64,000 nucleotides of DNA from Pleurodeles waltl. Lineage: Eukaryota; Chordata; Amphibia; Caudata; Salamandridae. The DNA is taken from contig NC_090451.1 in the NCBI RefSeq assembly GCF_031143425.1, positions 668,727,628 to 668,791,627 on the forward strand, in the 5' to 3' direction. How positions within the stretch are numbered: the first letter of the stretch is position 1; each line of letters opens with the position of its first letter. A model generated the notes under the pieces. That model was not told the origin of the DNA and ran no database searches. It saw nothing but the letters and a program-made list of their open reading frames with translations. Position numbers and translations under genes: made by a program. Positions 53,560 to 64,000 of this stretch are shown one piece after another.

Positions 53560-55130
53560 CACAAGAAAGTCCACCACTAGTCTATAGGGTACACTACACT
53601 CAGTAATTAGGACCACTAGTCTTCTAGTTTTGGTAAGTTGGGTGTCTAGCATAGCCCCTCATCTATACTCTTTAGAAAGTCTAGTTACTTAGAGTAGAGA
53701 AGTGCACCCACACTACTATAGGGAAATGTATTTAGTGGAAGACACAACCCAGGCCTCAGACTCCAGGTATGAGCGTCTTACTTTTCAGGAGTTAAGGTAA
53801 ATGTGTGCTTTCAGGAAGCTAAAGACGGGGAGAAATCCCAACAAGGTTCTCCTCCTAGGATTGCTCCTTCAGGCTGATAAGAGTACCGAGGGGCAGGAGG
53901 TAGAAACTGACCCCCAGTCCAAGAAAGGGAAGACCTAGATCTTGCTGGGGAGGCTCAGGACAAAACTGGGGCACACACCAGTACTGCAGGGAGCACTCAT
54001 GGAAGTGAGAAGGGGGACACACGCAAGTAGGACCACTTTTACTCGCGGGGGCAAAGGGTCTCCAAGAGGAGGGATAGGTCCTCGTCCTCTGTCCACACCC
54101 ATGTCTCATCAATATCTAATGGGACCCATCACTCTAACTCAGGGGGGGGGAATCCCTAGACAGGGAACTCAGTAGACTGACAGAGGAGGCCAAACTGAGG
54201 CTTCAGCAGGTAGCCCTAGATAGGGAGGCCTGGGCAGTGGAATGGGAAAGACTGAGTTTGGAGCTAACACCCCATGGTGGCAACAACAACTTTAGGGACA
54301 CCAGGGTCAAAGAGGACTCCTATAATCTTAGGACCCTAAGTAAGATTGTCCCACCTTACAAGGTTGGGGATGATCTCCACAAGTGGTTCACTGTCTTGGA
54401 AAAGGCCTGTAAAGGTCAGAGAGTCATTCAAAGACAGTGGGCAGCCATCTTATGGCTCTCTTTTTCTGATAGAGGTAGGGACAAACGCCTCACTCACTGT
54501 CGGAAGAGGATCCTGATAACTATCAGGCACTCAAGAAAGCACTGCTTAATGAGTTTGGCTTAACCACTGAGGAGTACAGAATCAAATTCAGTGAGATTAG
54601 AAAGGAATCCTCCCAGGATTAGGTTGATTTTGTAAACCGCTCTGTCAAGTATGTGAAAGGCTGGGTACATGGTAGCAATGTGTATTATTTTCAGGGCTTA
54701 TACAACCTACTTGTGAGAGAGCATATTGTTAATAATTGCACATCTGATAGACTGCATCAGTTCCTGGTGGACTCAGATATGACCTCTACCCAATAATTGG
54801 GTAAGAAGGCAGACAAATGGCTCTGTACTAGGCTGGGTAGGAAAACTTCCTCAGGGCGTGACTCCAAAAAGGATTCTCCTAATAATCAGGACAGGGGTAG
54901 GGACAAAACAGAGTCTTCATCAGGCCCACAAAACACTTCTGGGTTTGGTCTAAATCCTCGTACTCTTCCTTTTCCCACAAGAAACCTTGGGACTACATAT
55001 GTGGGCAGCACCTGTCCTAAAAGGAGCACCAAGCCTACTACGTCTACTACCACTTCCACCCCTACTGCCCGTAGCAGTAGCAAGAACAGTGGTAGCAATA
55101 GTCAGTTCAAAAGTGTAGCTGTGCTATAGT
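53560..55130 (+). pseudogene. Gmr1-like gag, broken
   Basis: The region contains a capsid-like stretch (PPYKVGDDLHKWFTVLEKAC, about 54355) and a basic, Ser/Thr-rich C-terminal part (54797-55129). Stops and frameshifts occur throughout. No zinc knuckle is clearly preserved. Its position between LTR and protease identifies it more than its sequence does. Confidence 0.6.
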
Positions 55131-55208
55131 AGGCTCTAGGTTAGTTAGGGAGACCACTGAGGTAGTTTTGATCTCCGAGGGTGACACTGATGAGGTGTAT
55201 CCCTTAAT

Positions 55209-55451
55209 ATGGATAAGTACAGGCAACATCCCTTAATAAAGGGTGTTGAGGCTGAGGCCTACAGGGACACAGGTGCCAGTGTCACAATGGTGACTGAAAC
55301 ACTGGTGTCACCTGAACAACACCTACGTGGTCACATATACCAAGTGACTGATGCTCATAAAACACTCAGTGCCACCCATGGAAGTTCATGTCTTGAGGTT
55401 TTGGGGTGGGGGGGGGTGTTACTGGCCAAAGAAAGTTCTGGTATCCACTGA
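55209..55451 (+). pseudogene. Gmr1-like aspartic protease remnant
   Basis: The frame reads AEAYRDTGASVTMV, with the DTGA active-site motif of retroviral-type proteases, then LRGHIYQVTDAH and LEVLGWGGVLLA. The C-terminal ILGxD-type block follows in another frame (LLGNDLET near 55470). Confidence 0.72.
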
Positions 55452-55937
55452 TCTATCTGTAGAGTGTCTGTTAGGTAATGATTTGGAGACTTAAGCTTGT
55501 ACTAAAGTGGAGTTGGAGGGCCATGCAGCAATGCTGGGCATATCTTTGCTTTAACCCGAGGACAGGCAAAGGGAGCACAAGAAGCTGGAATAATGGCACA
55601 GAAAGCTCCTAAAAATGAGTCAGGCAGGGCTCACCGCTTGGACTTCCAATGAGGATCCCACTCCTGAGTGAGAGGAACCTACTTTTTGGGTGGAACCTAC
55701 ACCAGAGAAGCTTAAGGCTGACACAGCTGAGCTGTTAAGTGTTGAGGGGGGCACCAGGGAAGAACGTAGTCTAGAGCAGATGACTTGTCCTACTCTAGAA
55801 AGACTGAGGCAGCAAGATGCAGCTCAGGAAGCAGGGGATGTCAGTAAGACCTATAGGGTTTACTGGGACAACAACCTACTTTATATAATATACTTATGAT
55901 TTAGGCAAGGGGCCCCAAACCTGGTGCCACCAGAAGG

Positions 55938-57020
55938 TTGGTCTTTCCTCAGAGGTTTAGGGAGTTCTTGTTGACTTTAACCCATGAAATTCTCTTTGCA
56001 GGTCACTTGGGGCAAAGCAATACTTGGGACAGACTTGTCCTTCACTTTCACTGGCCCCACATGTTTGAAGACACAAAGGAGTTTTGTCGTGCCTTTGTGA
56101 TCTGTCAAGCCAGTGGCAAGACAGATGGCACTCCAAAGGCCCCCTTAATTCCAGTACCCTACCAGTGGTTGGGGTTCCCTTTGAGAGGGTAGGGATAGAT
56201 ATTGTTGGCTCCCTGGACCCTCCAACAGCATCTGGGAACAGGTTTATTCTGGTGGTGGACCACCATACTACCAGTTACCCAGAGGCAATTGCCCTTAGGA
56301 TCACCACAGCCCCTGCAGTGGCCAAGACCCTCATGGGAGTCTTTTCCAGGGTGGGATTTCCTAAAGAGGTGGTATCAGGCAGAGGTGCAAACTTCATGTA
56401 TGCATACCTTAAAGCCACATGGAAGGTGTGTGGTGTAACATTCAAATTCACCACCCCATATCACCCACAAACAAATGGATTCTTTGAGTTAAAAAAAAAA
56501 AACACTCAAAGCCATGATCACTGGACTCTCAGAAATCTCAGAAGGAGATGGGATGTCCTATTGCCTTGCCTCCTCTTCGCCTGCAGGGAAGTTCCACAAA
56601 AGGGAGCGGGCTACAGCCCCTTTGAGCTTTTGTTTGGACATCCTGTCAGAGGTCCACTTGCCCTTGTTAGGGAAGGTTGGGAACAACCTCTCAAGCCCCC
56701 CAAACAGGACATTGTAGACTTTGTATTGGGCCTAAGATCCAGAATGACTGAATACATGAAGAGGGTGTCTAAAAAATCTTCAGGCCAGACTAGAACTGCA
56801 GAAGCAGTGGCATGACCAGAAGGCTCTGCTGGCTGTTTATCAGCCAGGAGAGGGAGTGTGGGTCCTGGAGCCCGTAGCTCTCAGGGAACTCCAAGATAAG
56901 TGGAGTTACCCCCACACTATTATGGAGAGAAAAGGTGAGGTCACCTACCTGGTTGACCTCAGCACCCCCATAAGCCCACAGAGGGTGCTTCATGTGAATC
57001 GCCTAAAGCCTTATTATGAC
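55938..57020 (+). pseudogene. Gmr1-like integrase, upstream of RT
   Basis: The zinc-binding part reads HEILFAGHLGQSNTWDRL with a following FCRAFVICQ (H-H-C-C). The catalytic core reads VDIVGSLDPPTASGNRFILV (first Asp), VSGRGANF where the second Asp is expected (family VSDxGxNF; here Gly/Arg), and PYHPQTNGFFE with the Glu. A C-terminal part ends TPISPQRVLHVNRLKPYYD, as in gypsy integrases. Frame changes occur near 56180 and 56815. The enzyme would be dead. Its location before RT is the diagnostic domain order of Gmr1 elements. Confidence 0.85.
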
Positions 57021-57269
57021 AGGCTGACATGACTCTACTCATGGCCACTGATGAAGGTCAGGAAGAAGACAGTGACCCTCTCCCTGACCTGCTCTCCAAA
57101 AATCCAATAGTTGTCTCAGTAGAAGTAGTAGTTCTTGCTGACTGCCTCTCTGACCAACAGATGAATGACTGCAGAAATCCACTGGGTCAGTTCTCTTACA
57201 TGTTTTCCCTCTATCCTGGTCAAACCACAATGTGTGAACGCACCACTGACACAGGTGGCAGTCTGCCTG

Positions 57270-58060
57270 TAAAAAGTAAAATATATAGGAAGTCTGATCA
57301 TGTTAGGGAATGCATCAAAGCTAAAGAACAAAAGATGCTTGACCTGGGGGTCATTGAGTCAGGGAATCATTGGGCTAGTCCTGTAGTCTTAGTGCCCAAA
57401 CACCATTTTCAAAATGGTAAAAGAGAGATGAGGTTCTGTGTGGACTAAAGGGGCCTCAATACAGTCATCAGGACTGATGCTCATCCCATCCCTAGGGCAG
57501 ATGAGCTGATAGATACTCTGACTGCTGCAACTATCTAAGTAAATTTAATTTGACTGCTGGATATTGGCAGATCAAATTGTCAGAGGATGCTACACCTAAA
57601 ATTGCATTCTTCACTCCTAGTGGGCACTATCACTTTACAGTGATGCCCTTTGGATTGAAAAATGCCCATGCAACATTTCAGATGTTGGTGAACAAAGCTC
57701 TACAAGGCCTGGAAAGCTTTAATGCAGCATATCTAGATTATATAGTTGTATTCTGCCACAATGACATCAGACTGAGTCGCATGCGGAGCAGTGCAATTGT
57801 GACATCCTCGTCGACGTGAAGAGCTGGGAAGAGTTTTCATTGAATGCTGGCACACTGGGAGAATTCATAAGGTGAGGAATCCACAGGTAGTTGTATCCAT
57901 CAGAAAGGGCAGGGCCAACTGGTTTATTTAGGCCACCTGGTAGGTGCAGGCCAGATTCAGCCACTTAAGGGCAAAATATAGACAATCCTGGATAGAGTTG
58001 CCCCAACACAGACCCACCTCAGAGCTTTTTTACACCTGATTGCGTACTACAGGAGGTTCA
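57270..58060 (+). pseudogene. Gmr1-like reverse transcriptase, broken
   Basis: Blocks in order are CIKAKEQKMLDLGVIESG, SPVVLVPK, RFCVD followed by a stop, TAGYWQIKLSEDATPKIAFF, MPFGLKNAHATFQ, and YLDYIVVF (family YLDDIVVF, second Asp lost). A frameshift and a short unrelated stretch follow at 57760-57890, then VYLGHLV-type sequence. The family is clearly Ty3/gypsy, not copia, despite the copia-like domain order. Confidence 0.85.
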
Positions 58061-58099
58061 TTAAGGGATATGGTTCCATTGCAGCCCCTTTAAATGGCC

Positions 58100-58580
58100 T
58101 CACATCCAAAAGTATGCCATAGAAAGTTCTCAGGACAGCTAGCTGCCAGAAGGCCTTTGACGATCTCAAACAAGCCATGTGCTCTGGTCCCATTCTGAGA
58201 AGCCCTGATTACTTCAAACAATTAATTGTCCAAACAGATGCTTGTGAGGTAGGGATAGGGGCAGTTCTTTGACAACTAAATGATACAGGGCAGAATCAGC
58301 TATTGCTTTTATAAGTAGAAGTTTGGCCCCAGAGAGAAGCGCTGGTCAGCCATACCTGTTTGTCACTCACTTCCTTGTTCAGAGAGACCACAAGCCCCTT
58401 CTTTGGCTCAAACAGACGAAATGTGAAAATCCCAAACTGTTAAGGTGGTCCATATCCCTACTGATAATGGACTATACAGTTGATCATAGACCTCGGAGTA
58501 ACCACTCCAATGCAGATGGACTCTCCAGATATTTCCACTTTGAAAATGAAGACTCAACTGGACAAGGTTAGCCTCATTGT
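58100..58580 (+). pseudogene. Gmr1-like RNase H, broken
   Basis: CQKAFDDLKQAM, SPDYFKQLIVQTDACEVGIGAVL with the first RNase H Asp, a stop, then HKPLLWLKQ and DYTVDHRPRSNHSNADGLSR in shifted frames give the usual RNase H order. It ends about 20 bases before a purine-rich tract (GGGGGGTAGGGG, 58590-58601), the likely polypurine tract. Confidence 0.8.
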
Positions 58581-58604
58581 CCGTCAATTGGGGGGTAGGG
58601 GTTG

Positions 58605-60744
58605 TGTAGGAAAGTACCCTCTTTCTTGGCATGGTTACCCCTATTTTCTGCCTGTTGTCAATGTGTTTGACTGTGTTCACTGGGATCCTGCTAACCAGGA
58701 ACCCAGTGATTATGCTCTCTCCCTCTAAACTTAGTTACTTGAATCACATACACCCCACATTTGGCATACTGGTGCGCCCATGTAAGTATCTAGTATATGG
58801 TATCCAGGGCATTGGGATAACAGGGGATCCCCATGGGCTGCAGCATGTATTATGCCACCCATGGGGAGCTCATGTCAAATGTAACTGCAGGCCTTCCATT
58901 GCAGCCTGCATAAAAAGGTGCTTTTCACTACAGGTCACTGCACCATGTCACTGTAAGTCACCCCTATGGTAGGCCCTCCTAGCCCAAAGGTCAGGGTGCA
59001 GGTACCTGTGTGTGAGGGCACCCCTGCACTACCACCCCCGCAAACTCCAGTTCCATTTTGCTGGATGTCGTGAGTGCGGGGACAGCATTATGTAGCTGGA
59101 CTACCTATGTCCAGCTACATAATGGTAACTCCGAACCTAGGCATGTTTGGTATCAAACATGTTGGAATTATACCCCAATACTGTTGCCAGTATTGGACAT
59201 ATGATTCCATGCACTCTGGGAGCTCCTTAGAGGACCCCAGCATTGCCCCTACCAGCCTTCTGGGGTTTTCCAGGCAGTCCAAGCTGCTGATACCCCTGAG
59301 ACAGGTTTCTGCCCTCCTGATGCTTGTTCAGGTCAACCACAGGAAGGCAGAACAAAGGATTTCCTTTGGGAGAGGTGGTTAACACCATCTCCCTTTTGAA
59401 ATAGGTGATACATGGCTTGGGAGGGGAAGTCTCCCCAAGCCACTGGTATGCTTTGGAGGGCACATTTCGGGCCTTCAGTGCATAAACCAGTCTACACTAC
59501 TTCAGGGACCCTCAGTCCCTGCTCTGGCGTGAAACTGGACAATAGAAAGGGGAGTGACCACTCCCCTGACCATCACCACCCCAGGTGTGGTTCCCAGAGC
59601 TACTCCAGGGCGTCCCCTGATTCTGCCATATTGAATCCAAGGTGGGCAGAGGCCTCTGGGAGCATCTGAGTGGCCAGGTCAGGAAGGTGACGTCAGAGCC
59701 ACCTCCCGATAGGTGGTCACCTAGCTAGGTGACAAATCCCCCTTTCAGGGCTATTTGGGGGCTTTCTCAGGGGTGGGTCCTCATATTCGGCTTGCAAGAT
59801 TCCAGCAGGACTCCTCTGCAACCTCTACTTCTAGCCACTAGAACTGTGACTGGACCCTCCAGGAATCAACAGTCTGCATCCACGACAAAGACTCTGCTTG
59901 CAACATTGTTCCTACGACTCCTTCCAGCTTCTGCAACATTTCCCCGGTTGTGCATCCTCTGAGGGCAGCAAGTCTTCAGTCTGCACGAGAAGCAAGAAGG
60001 AATTTCCCTTGGAGTGAAGGAGTCACTCCACTGCATCCGCAGGCACCAACTGCAACGATGACTGGCTGCGTGGATCCTGCATCACAGGTGGTGGTCTGGA
60101 GTAGTCCTCTTGGTACTCTCTCTGCCAGCTGTCCAACTTTGGTGGAGGTAAGCCTTTGCCTTCCCATGCAGGACAGTAACCCTGTGCACCGCATCTCTTG
60201 CAGCTACCAAGGCTTGCTGGCATCTCCTCCGAGCGATCTTCAGGCTTCGTGTAGCCCCAGCTCTCCTTCCTACAGCATACAGCCCTCTGCATACTTCTCC
60301 AGTGGCGTGGGACCCTTCTCCAGTTGTGCTGTGTGGGCTCCTTAGCAACTCCTGGGTCCTCTTCTACTGGGTATCCTGTGGGGGCTGCCTTTTCTTCTGT
60401 GAACTCTCTGCCTTGCTGAGGGTCCTCCCATGAGTGGAGTCCTCCTGGAACTTGCTGGTCCCCGGCAGCACCACTTTTGCTTTACCGCGACTTATGCCTT
60501 CACCAAGGCTTGTTTGTGGCTTTTCCACACCACTGACTGACTGCAATCAACCATCCGGCGTGGGACATCGACTGCATCCTCCAGGGACTCTTCTCCGGCT
60601 CCAGGGCTGCATTTCTGACTGTCTTTGTCCTACCGTCGACCAACTCCTGCAACCACACACTAGTGGGTAGTGGCTCCTGCCACCAGTGGACACTCCTGCA
60701 ACGTCTGGACTTGGCCTCCTCCTTCCACAGATCTTCCTCTTCAG
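58605..60744 (+). mobile_element. Gmr1-like element: 3' LTR, truncated
   Basis: It begins TGTAGGAAAGTACCC right after the polypurine tract. At least 2.1 kb are present and align with 5936-8110 (without the pol insert) and with the solo LTRs in reverse. It stops at CTTCCTCTTCA (60744), where host block Q2 begins, so the last kilobase and the CAGCTTCCTACA end are missing and no target duplication can be checked. Confidence 0.82.
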
Positions 60745-61350
60745 TGCAGCTGTGTTGAGTCTCGCAAGGAGAAGAGTGAATCCCGGGCGTGATCAGAAAT
60801 GCAGATGATGGAGGCTGAAAGGTTGTTTTCTTTGCATTTGCAATGCTTGTTTGTGGACGAGGGGATGTTTTAATCGAATTTGGGATTTACTGTTGGGGGA
60901 CAGTTTGTGTGGGCTGTTGGCCGTTGAAACAGAAGTCAGCTTCATGATTATATTGCACAATAATTCTGTTTGGGATTACTCCACAAGGGCTCTCTGCCCA
61001 GCAGCTGGTGATGAATTAGCTAGCTTCTTCGTTTTTGTGATTAGTCTGCTGGTTTCCTTGAGGTTGTGTGGACTATCCACAAAATTAGTGTGCTTATGAC
61101 TTTAATTTCTCCAAATGAAATTGTTCAGCAAAACCTTATGATTGTCACTGAGACAAAATCTTCAATCCTGGGATAAGAATTCTCAGGGCTTAGGCTAGAA
61201 TTGTTGAATTGCTCTACCTGGGGTTGTCCTTTCAGCGCGCATTCAGGAAAGAATGAGTTGACCGCATTAAAAAGTGGTGTAGACCTGAGTAATCTGGCAA
61301 CACTGGTACTGTCGCATGTGGTCAAAACTGCCACTAAAGAAGGCTGCTTC
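60745..61350 (+). repeat. Duplicated host block Q2
   Basis: Paralogous to 26215-26460 plus 27420-27750, continuous here because the 960-bp middle section of Q1 is absent. Q2 has its own 45-bp insertion (AAATTGTTCAGCAAAACC and following, 61117-61160). It adjoins the truncated Gmr1 LTR on its left, whereas Q1 adjoins an LTR fragment on its right. Confidence 0.82.
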
Positions 61351-63116
61351 TGTTCCAGACTACAGTGTAGCTCTTTGTAACCGGACTCCATGAACGCTGA
61401 TAGGGAGGACATCTGCACTAATCCAGTACAATAACTGTACACACAGAGATGCAAGTAGACTTGGAGGCCTTAAAACTGAAAAAAAAATCCCATCTGCAGA
61501 AACTCTGCCTTGTCATTGGTGCACTTCATCACAGAAGTGTTTAGCTTAAGCTGCAACTTTCCAGAAAACTTTTCTGCTGTCATCTCCTTATCTGTATTTG
61601 AGTGCTCTTATTCAATGAACCTGGCCGTCTGTGAACTTAGTGCATCAAGGGGTTTTAAGAGCCAAACCTTTTCCTGCCATGATAAAATTGTCTCCCAAAA
61701 ACATTTACTGAAACTGTAAATGATAACCTAATAAGTGAAATTGACTACCAGTGTAGTCATTAACTAGTTGTGTGGTCTTTGTAGCCGGTCTTTACAAAAC
61801 CACCTTGCATCTACTTGCCACCAGAAGGAGATGGTGATCTTAATCATTTGGATCTGAAGTTAACTTGCATAAACCTAGTGGGAAGGAGTAATCTTACTAC
61901 ATTTATCAATTCTGGTTGCAGTGCTAGAACTCCTACCAACTTGCACTAGCTCTGTTGAGGGCCCTGAAGGTTGTGCGTTTCAGCTATTACCTTTTTGTTA
62001 CTGTATCTTCGGCCTTGCCCTTATGTGCACGCTCTGAACTTCATAACCAGTTGAAGCTGTCCTAACCAGAGGAAAGGTACAAATTGCACACTGCAAAGGA
62101 CTGGTCCCCATGGCCTACCCCACGAACACTGATTACCAGGAATGACAACTTCATCTTCTGTACTCCACTTCCAAAACCAAGGCCTGAAGGTTTCACCTTT
62201 CCTATAAAAGGAATCTAAGATTAATACAAGGACTGTGGACAGGCACACTATGGACAAGTTCTAATGGATACATTCTTGGGGGCTTATCTTGGTGGGTGGG
62301 GAGGAGTCCAGATTTATCAACAATCATGCTGACAGAGAAGGTTAAAACACATTATACGAGGGCAGGGAGCTTGAGAGGAATACTGATTTGGTAGAGGGAG
62401 CCAAGTGAGGTGAAAACAGTGTTTGGTAAACTTACCAACATTTTTAAAGACTTTCAAAACAGAGAAAGAAAGACTGCATTTGTGTCTATGAAAAAATTCC
62501 TGGTGCAATCTGACAGACCTGTCCATACCTGGCAAAGCACCTGTATCCAAATAGTTATAGCAGTAAATGTATTAGAGAGGAGAGTGTGTAGCGCTTGCAC
62601 CAACATCTACGCTTCTTTAGATTCTGCTCTGAGTGTTGATTATTAATGGAGGTTGTGGCAGTACCAAAAGCAAGCATCCTGCAAGTCCTGGGTAGTGAGT
62701 GCAGATTGTTGGATATAAATGTGGCTTAAGTTGGAAGTTGTTTTGCTGATTGGTCAATTTAATAGGGGTGCAAGACACTAACATCCTGCCATACACTGCT
62801 CTTGTAGGTTTGCTAGCAATAGTTCCTCTTCTCTTTTTTCTATCCTCTGTATCTCCACTTTCACTACCTTCTTATTTTGTACTTTTATTCCTATAATGGC
62901 ATGACTGAGAAGAAGCGAGAAAATACTATGAACCCTGCCGAAAACCAACAGAATTGTATTTCAGAATTAAAACTGAATTTACATCCCATATGCTTTTGGT
63001 AAAAAAGGTATTTTGATTTGGTTTCTAAGAAATGGTGAATGTCATTCACCTTGCAAAACTTCATTCAGCAGTAATAGTATTTCATTAAATAATGTTTCTA
63101 CAAACACTTGCAACTG
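61351..63116. other. Host DNA, no gene recognised
   Basis: A non-coding stretch between blocks Q2 and P2. Several short open frames exist but none shows a family motif or splice-site pair I would defend. If the gene model at the left edge is right, this should be intron or upstream exon territory of the second gene copy. Confidence 0.35.
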
Positions 63117-63212
63117 GGTTCATAGGTGTGTATATAATAGCAACTTTAAAGTAAAATGTGTTTATTTCCATAGATCTGAGGTGGACGTAAGCAGTGGATT
63201 TGGGAATGATGT
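63117..63212 (+). repeat. Duplicated host block P2a
   Basis: The counterpart of 272-378, without the T-run expansion and without the LINE that follows there. It reads GTGTATATAATAGCAACTTT and later CTGAGGTGGAC and AAGCAGTGGATTTGGGAAT. Confidence 0.72.
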
Positions 63213-63328
63213 GGGGGAGGTGAGGATTGGAGGCTGCAGTAAGGACTGAAGAGCGCTTGAAATGTGCTCCTGCTATCACCTCTTCAGATCAACACCACAT
63301 GCAAATATGACATAATCTCATTTTAATA

Positions 63329-63564
63329 CAGCCAGTTCACCGGCAAAGGCTTGTCAGTTACTATGTAACCTGAATTATTACACAACTTAGATATTTCTCA
63401 GTGGGTGTTAATGACACTCAGCACCCATAGAGGTTTTTATCCACAAATGTGATGCAAACCAACCTTAGCAGCTACCCCTCATGTACAATAGCCATAGGGA
63501 GGAAGCACCAGGCACCGTAAGGGCAATGTACGTGGGCTATATCCACCATATGGTGAACTGGCTG
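63329..63564. mobile_element. Candidate 236-bp MITE with TA flanks
   Basis: A perfect 13-bp inverted repeat, CAGCCAGTTCACC ... GGTGAACTGGCTG, is flanked on both sides by TA, the target duplication of Tc1/mariner-type transposons. The interior has no ORF and includes a short hairpin (TGGGTGTTAATGACACTCAG and CACCCA). It lies in the part of block P2 that has no counterpart in P1, as expected for a later insertion. Confidence 0.5.
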
Positions 63565-63599
63565 TAGGTACTTGTGTCAACTGAGAAGTGGAAGAGATT

Positions 63600-64000
63600 G
63601 GTCCGATCTCTCACATCTCAAGTTGCGGCATCCAAGAGAACCACAGAGTGCTTTTCTTGAGAGATGGCACAGTCACATTTTTGCCCTCTAATCAGAAGTG
63701 ACATCCTTGGAGTGGGGTAAAAGCTGGATCCTTCAGTACTGAAGAGTCTTTGGGCCTTGTTGTTCATATATCATTTTAATAACGTAATGACGCTGTTAGT
63801 GGATTCTCTGCCCAAGGTCTGTTCCAATTATCATTTCAAACTGAACGTAGTGGTTACTGATTCTAATGTTTTACATTTGTCCGCAGCTCTTTCAAGCTGG
63901 CCTTGTGTTGCTCAGTTGCCCACTCTGCTGTGTGAAGCCTGTTTTTGCATCCAACACTGCCTGCACTATGAAATGTAAGTTATGGGTTCATAAAATGTGC
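63600..64000 (+). repeat. Duplicated host block P2b (runs off the window)
   Basis: The counterpart of 1135-1515, still matching at the last base of the window, so the duplication extends further right. Confidence 0.85.
63916..63974 (+). CDS. Candidate Cys-rich exon, second gene copy
   Basis: The same 59-nt exon as 1433-1491, with acceptor GCTCAG and donor AAAT|GTAAGT kept. In the frame of CPLCC and CTMK four of the five differences from the first copy are silent. The terminal exon would be expected about 690 bases further right, beyond the window, if the copies are colinear. The product is unidentified. Confidence 0.5.

Overview
This is eukaryotic, transposon-saturated DNA, most likely from a salamander (urodele amphibian). 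The inference rests on DIRS-type tyrosine-recombinase retrotransposons from at least three families, a Ty3/gypsy element with the Gmr1-type pol order (integrase before reverse transcriptase), L2-type LINEs, and long host stretches with little coding signal. I see no bacterial-style operons, CRISPR arrays, tRNA or rRNA genes. The species was not determined.

Layout. 1-2.3 kb: probably the 3' end of a host gene (a Cys-rich penultimate exon and a terminal exon with AATAAA that join in phase), interrupted by an L2 LINE fragment. 3.4 kb: a 213-bp non-autonomous hAT element with a perfect 8-bp target duplication. 4.05-4.5 kb: a LINE RT fragment. 4.7-9.2 kb: LTR sequence, with a gypsy RT fragment embedded in a Gmr1-type LTR. 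9.2-10.4 kb: host DNA with a promoter-like segment. 10.38-25.9 kb: a large DIRS element (A), split by a second, nearly perfect DIRS element on the opposite strand (B, 11995-18394) and by a 2.7-kb solo LTR inside its terminal extension. 26.2-27.75 kb: host segment Q1, repeated at 60.74-61.35 kb. 28.2-35.36 kb: DIRS element C1 (minus), split by an L2 LINE. 35.5-39.8 kb: DIRS fragment E (minus), split by a solo LTR. 39.8-40.9 kb: a DIRS recombinase fragment between 75-bp direct repeats. 41.96-44.5 kb: DIRS fragments G and H. 45.5-47.0 kb: decayed DIRS fragment I. 48.8-50.5 kb: DIRS fragment D (B family) abutting a second C-family copy (C2, to 53.16 kb). 53.2-60.74 kb: a decayed Gmr1-like element with gag, protease, integrase, RT and RNase H in that order. 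60.74-64 kb: host DNA with Q2 and P2, the latter a copy of the window's first 1.5 kb that includes the same Cys-rich exon.

How the parts work together. Element B carries a complete DIRS set: Gag with three CxxC pairs, RT-RNase H-methyltransferase-like polyprotein, tyrosine recombinase, inverted terminal repeats (ITR) and an internal complementary region (ICR) that records the joined ends of the circular intermediate. All three reading frames are open and the catalytic residues I can check are present. The other elements are damaged. The two observations I rate highest are (1) a duplicated host exon whose copies differ almost only at silent third positions, implying a tandemly duplicated, unidentified host gene, and (2) a 19-bp motif containing a consensus 5' splice site, shared by the termini and ICRs of two otherwise divergent DIRS families.
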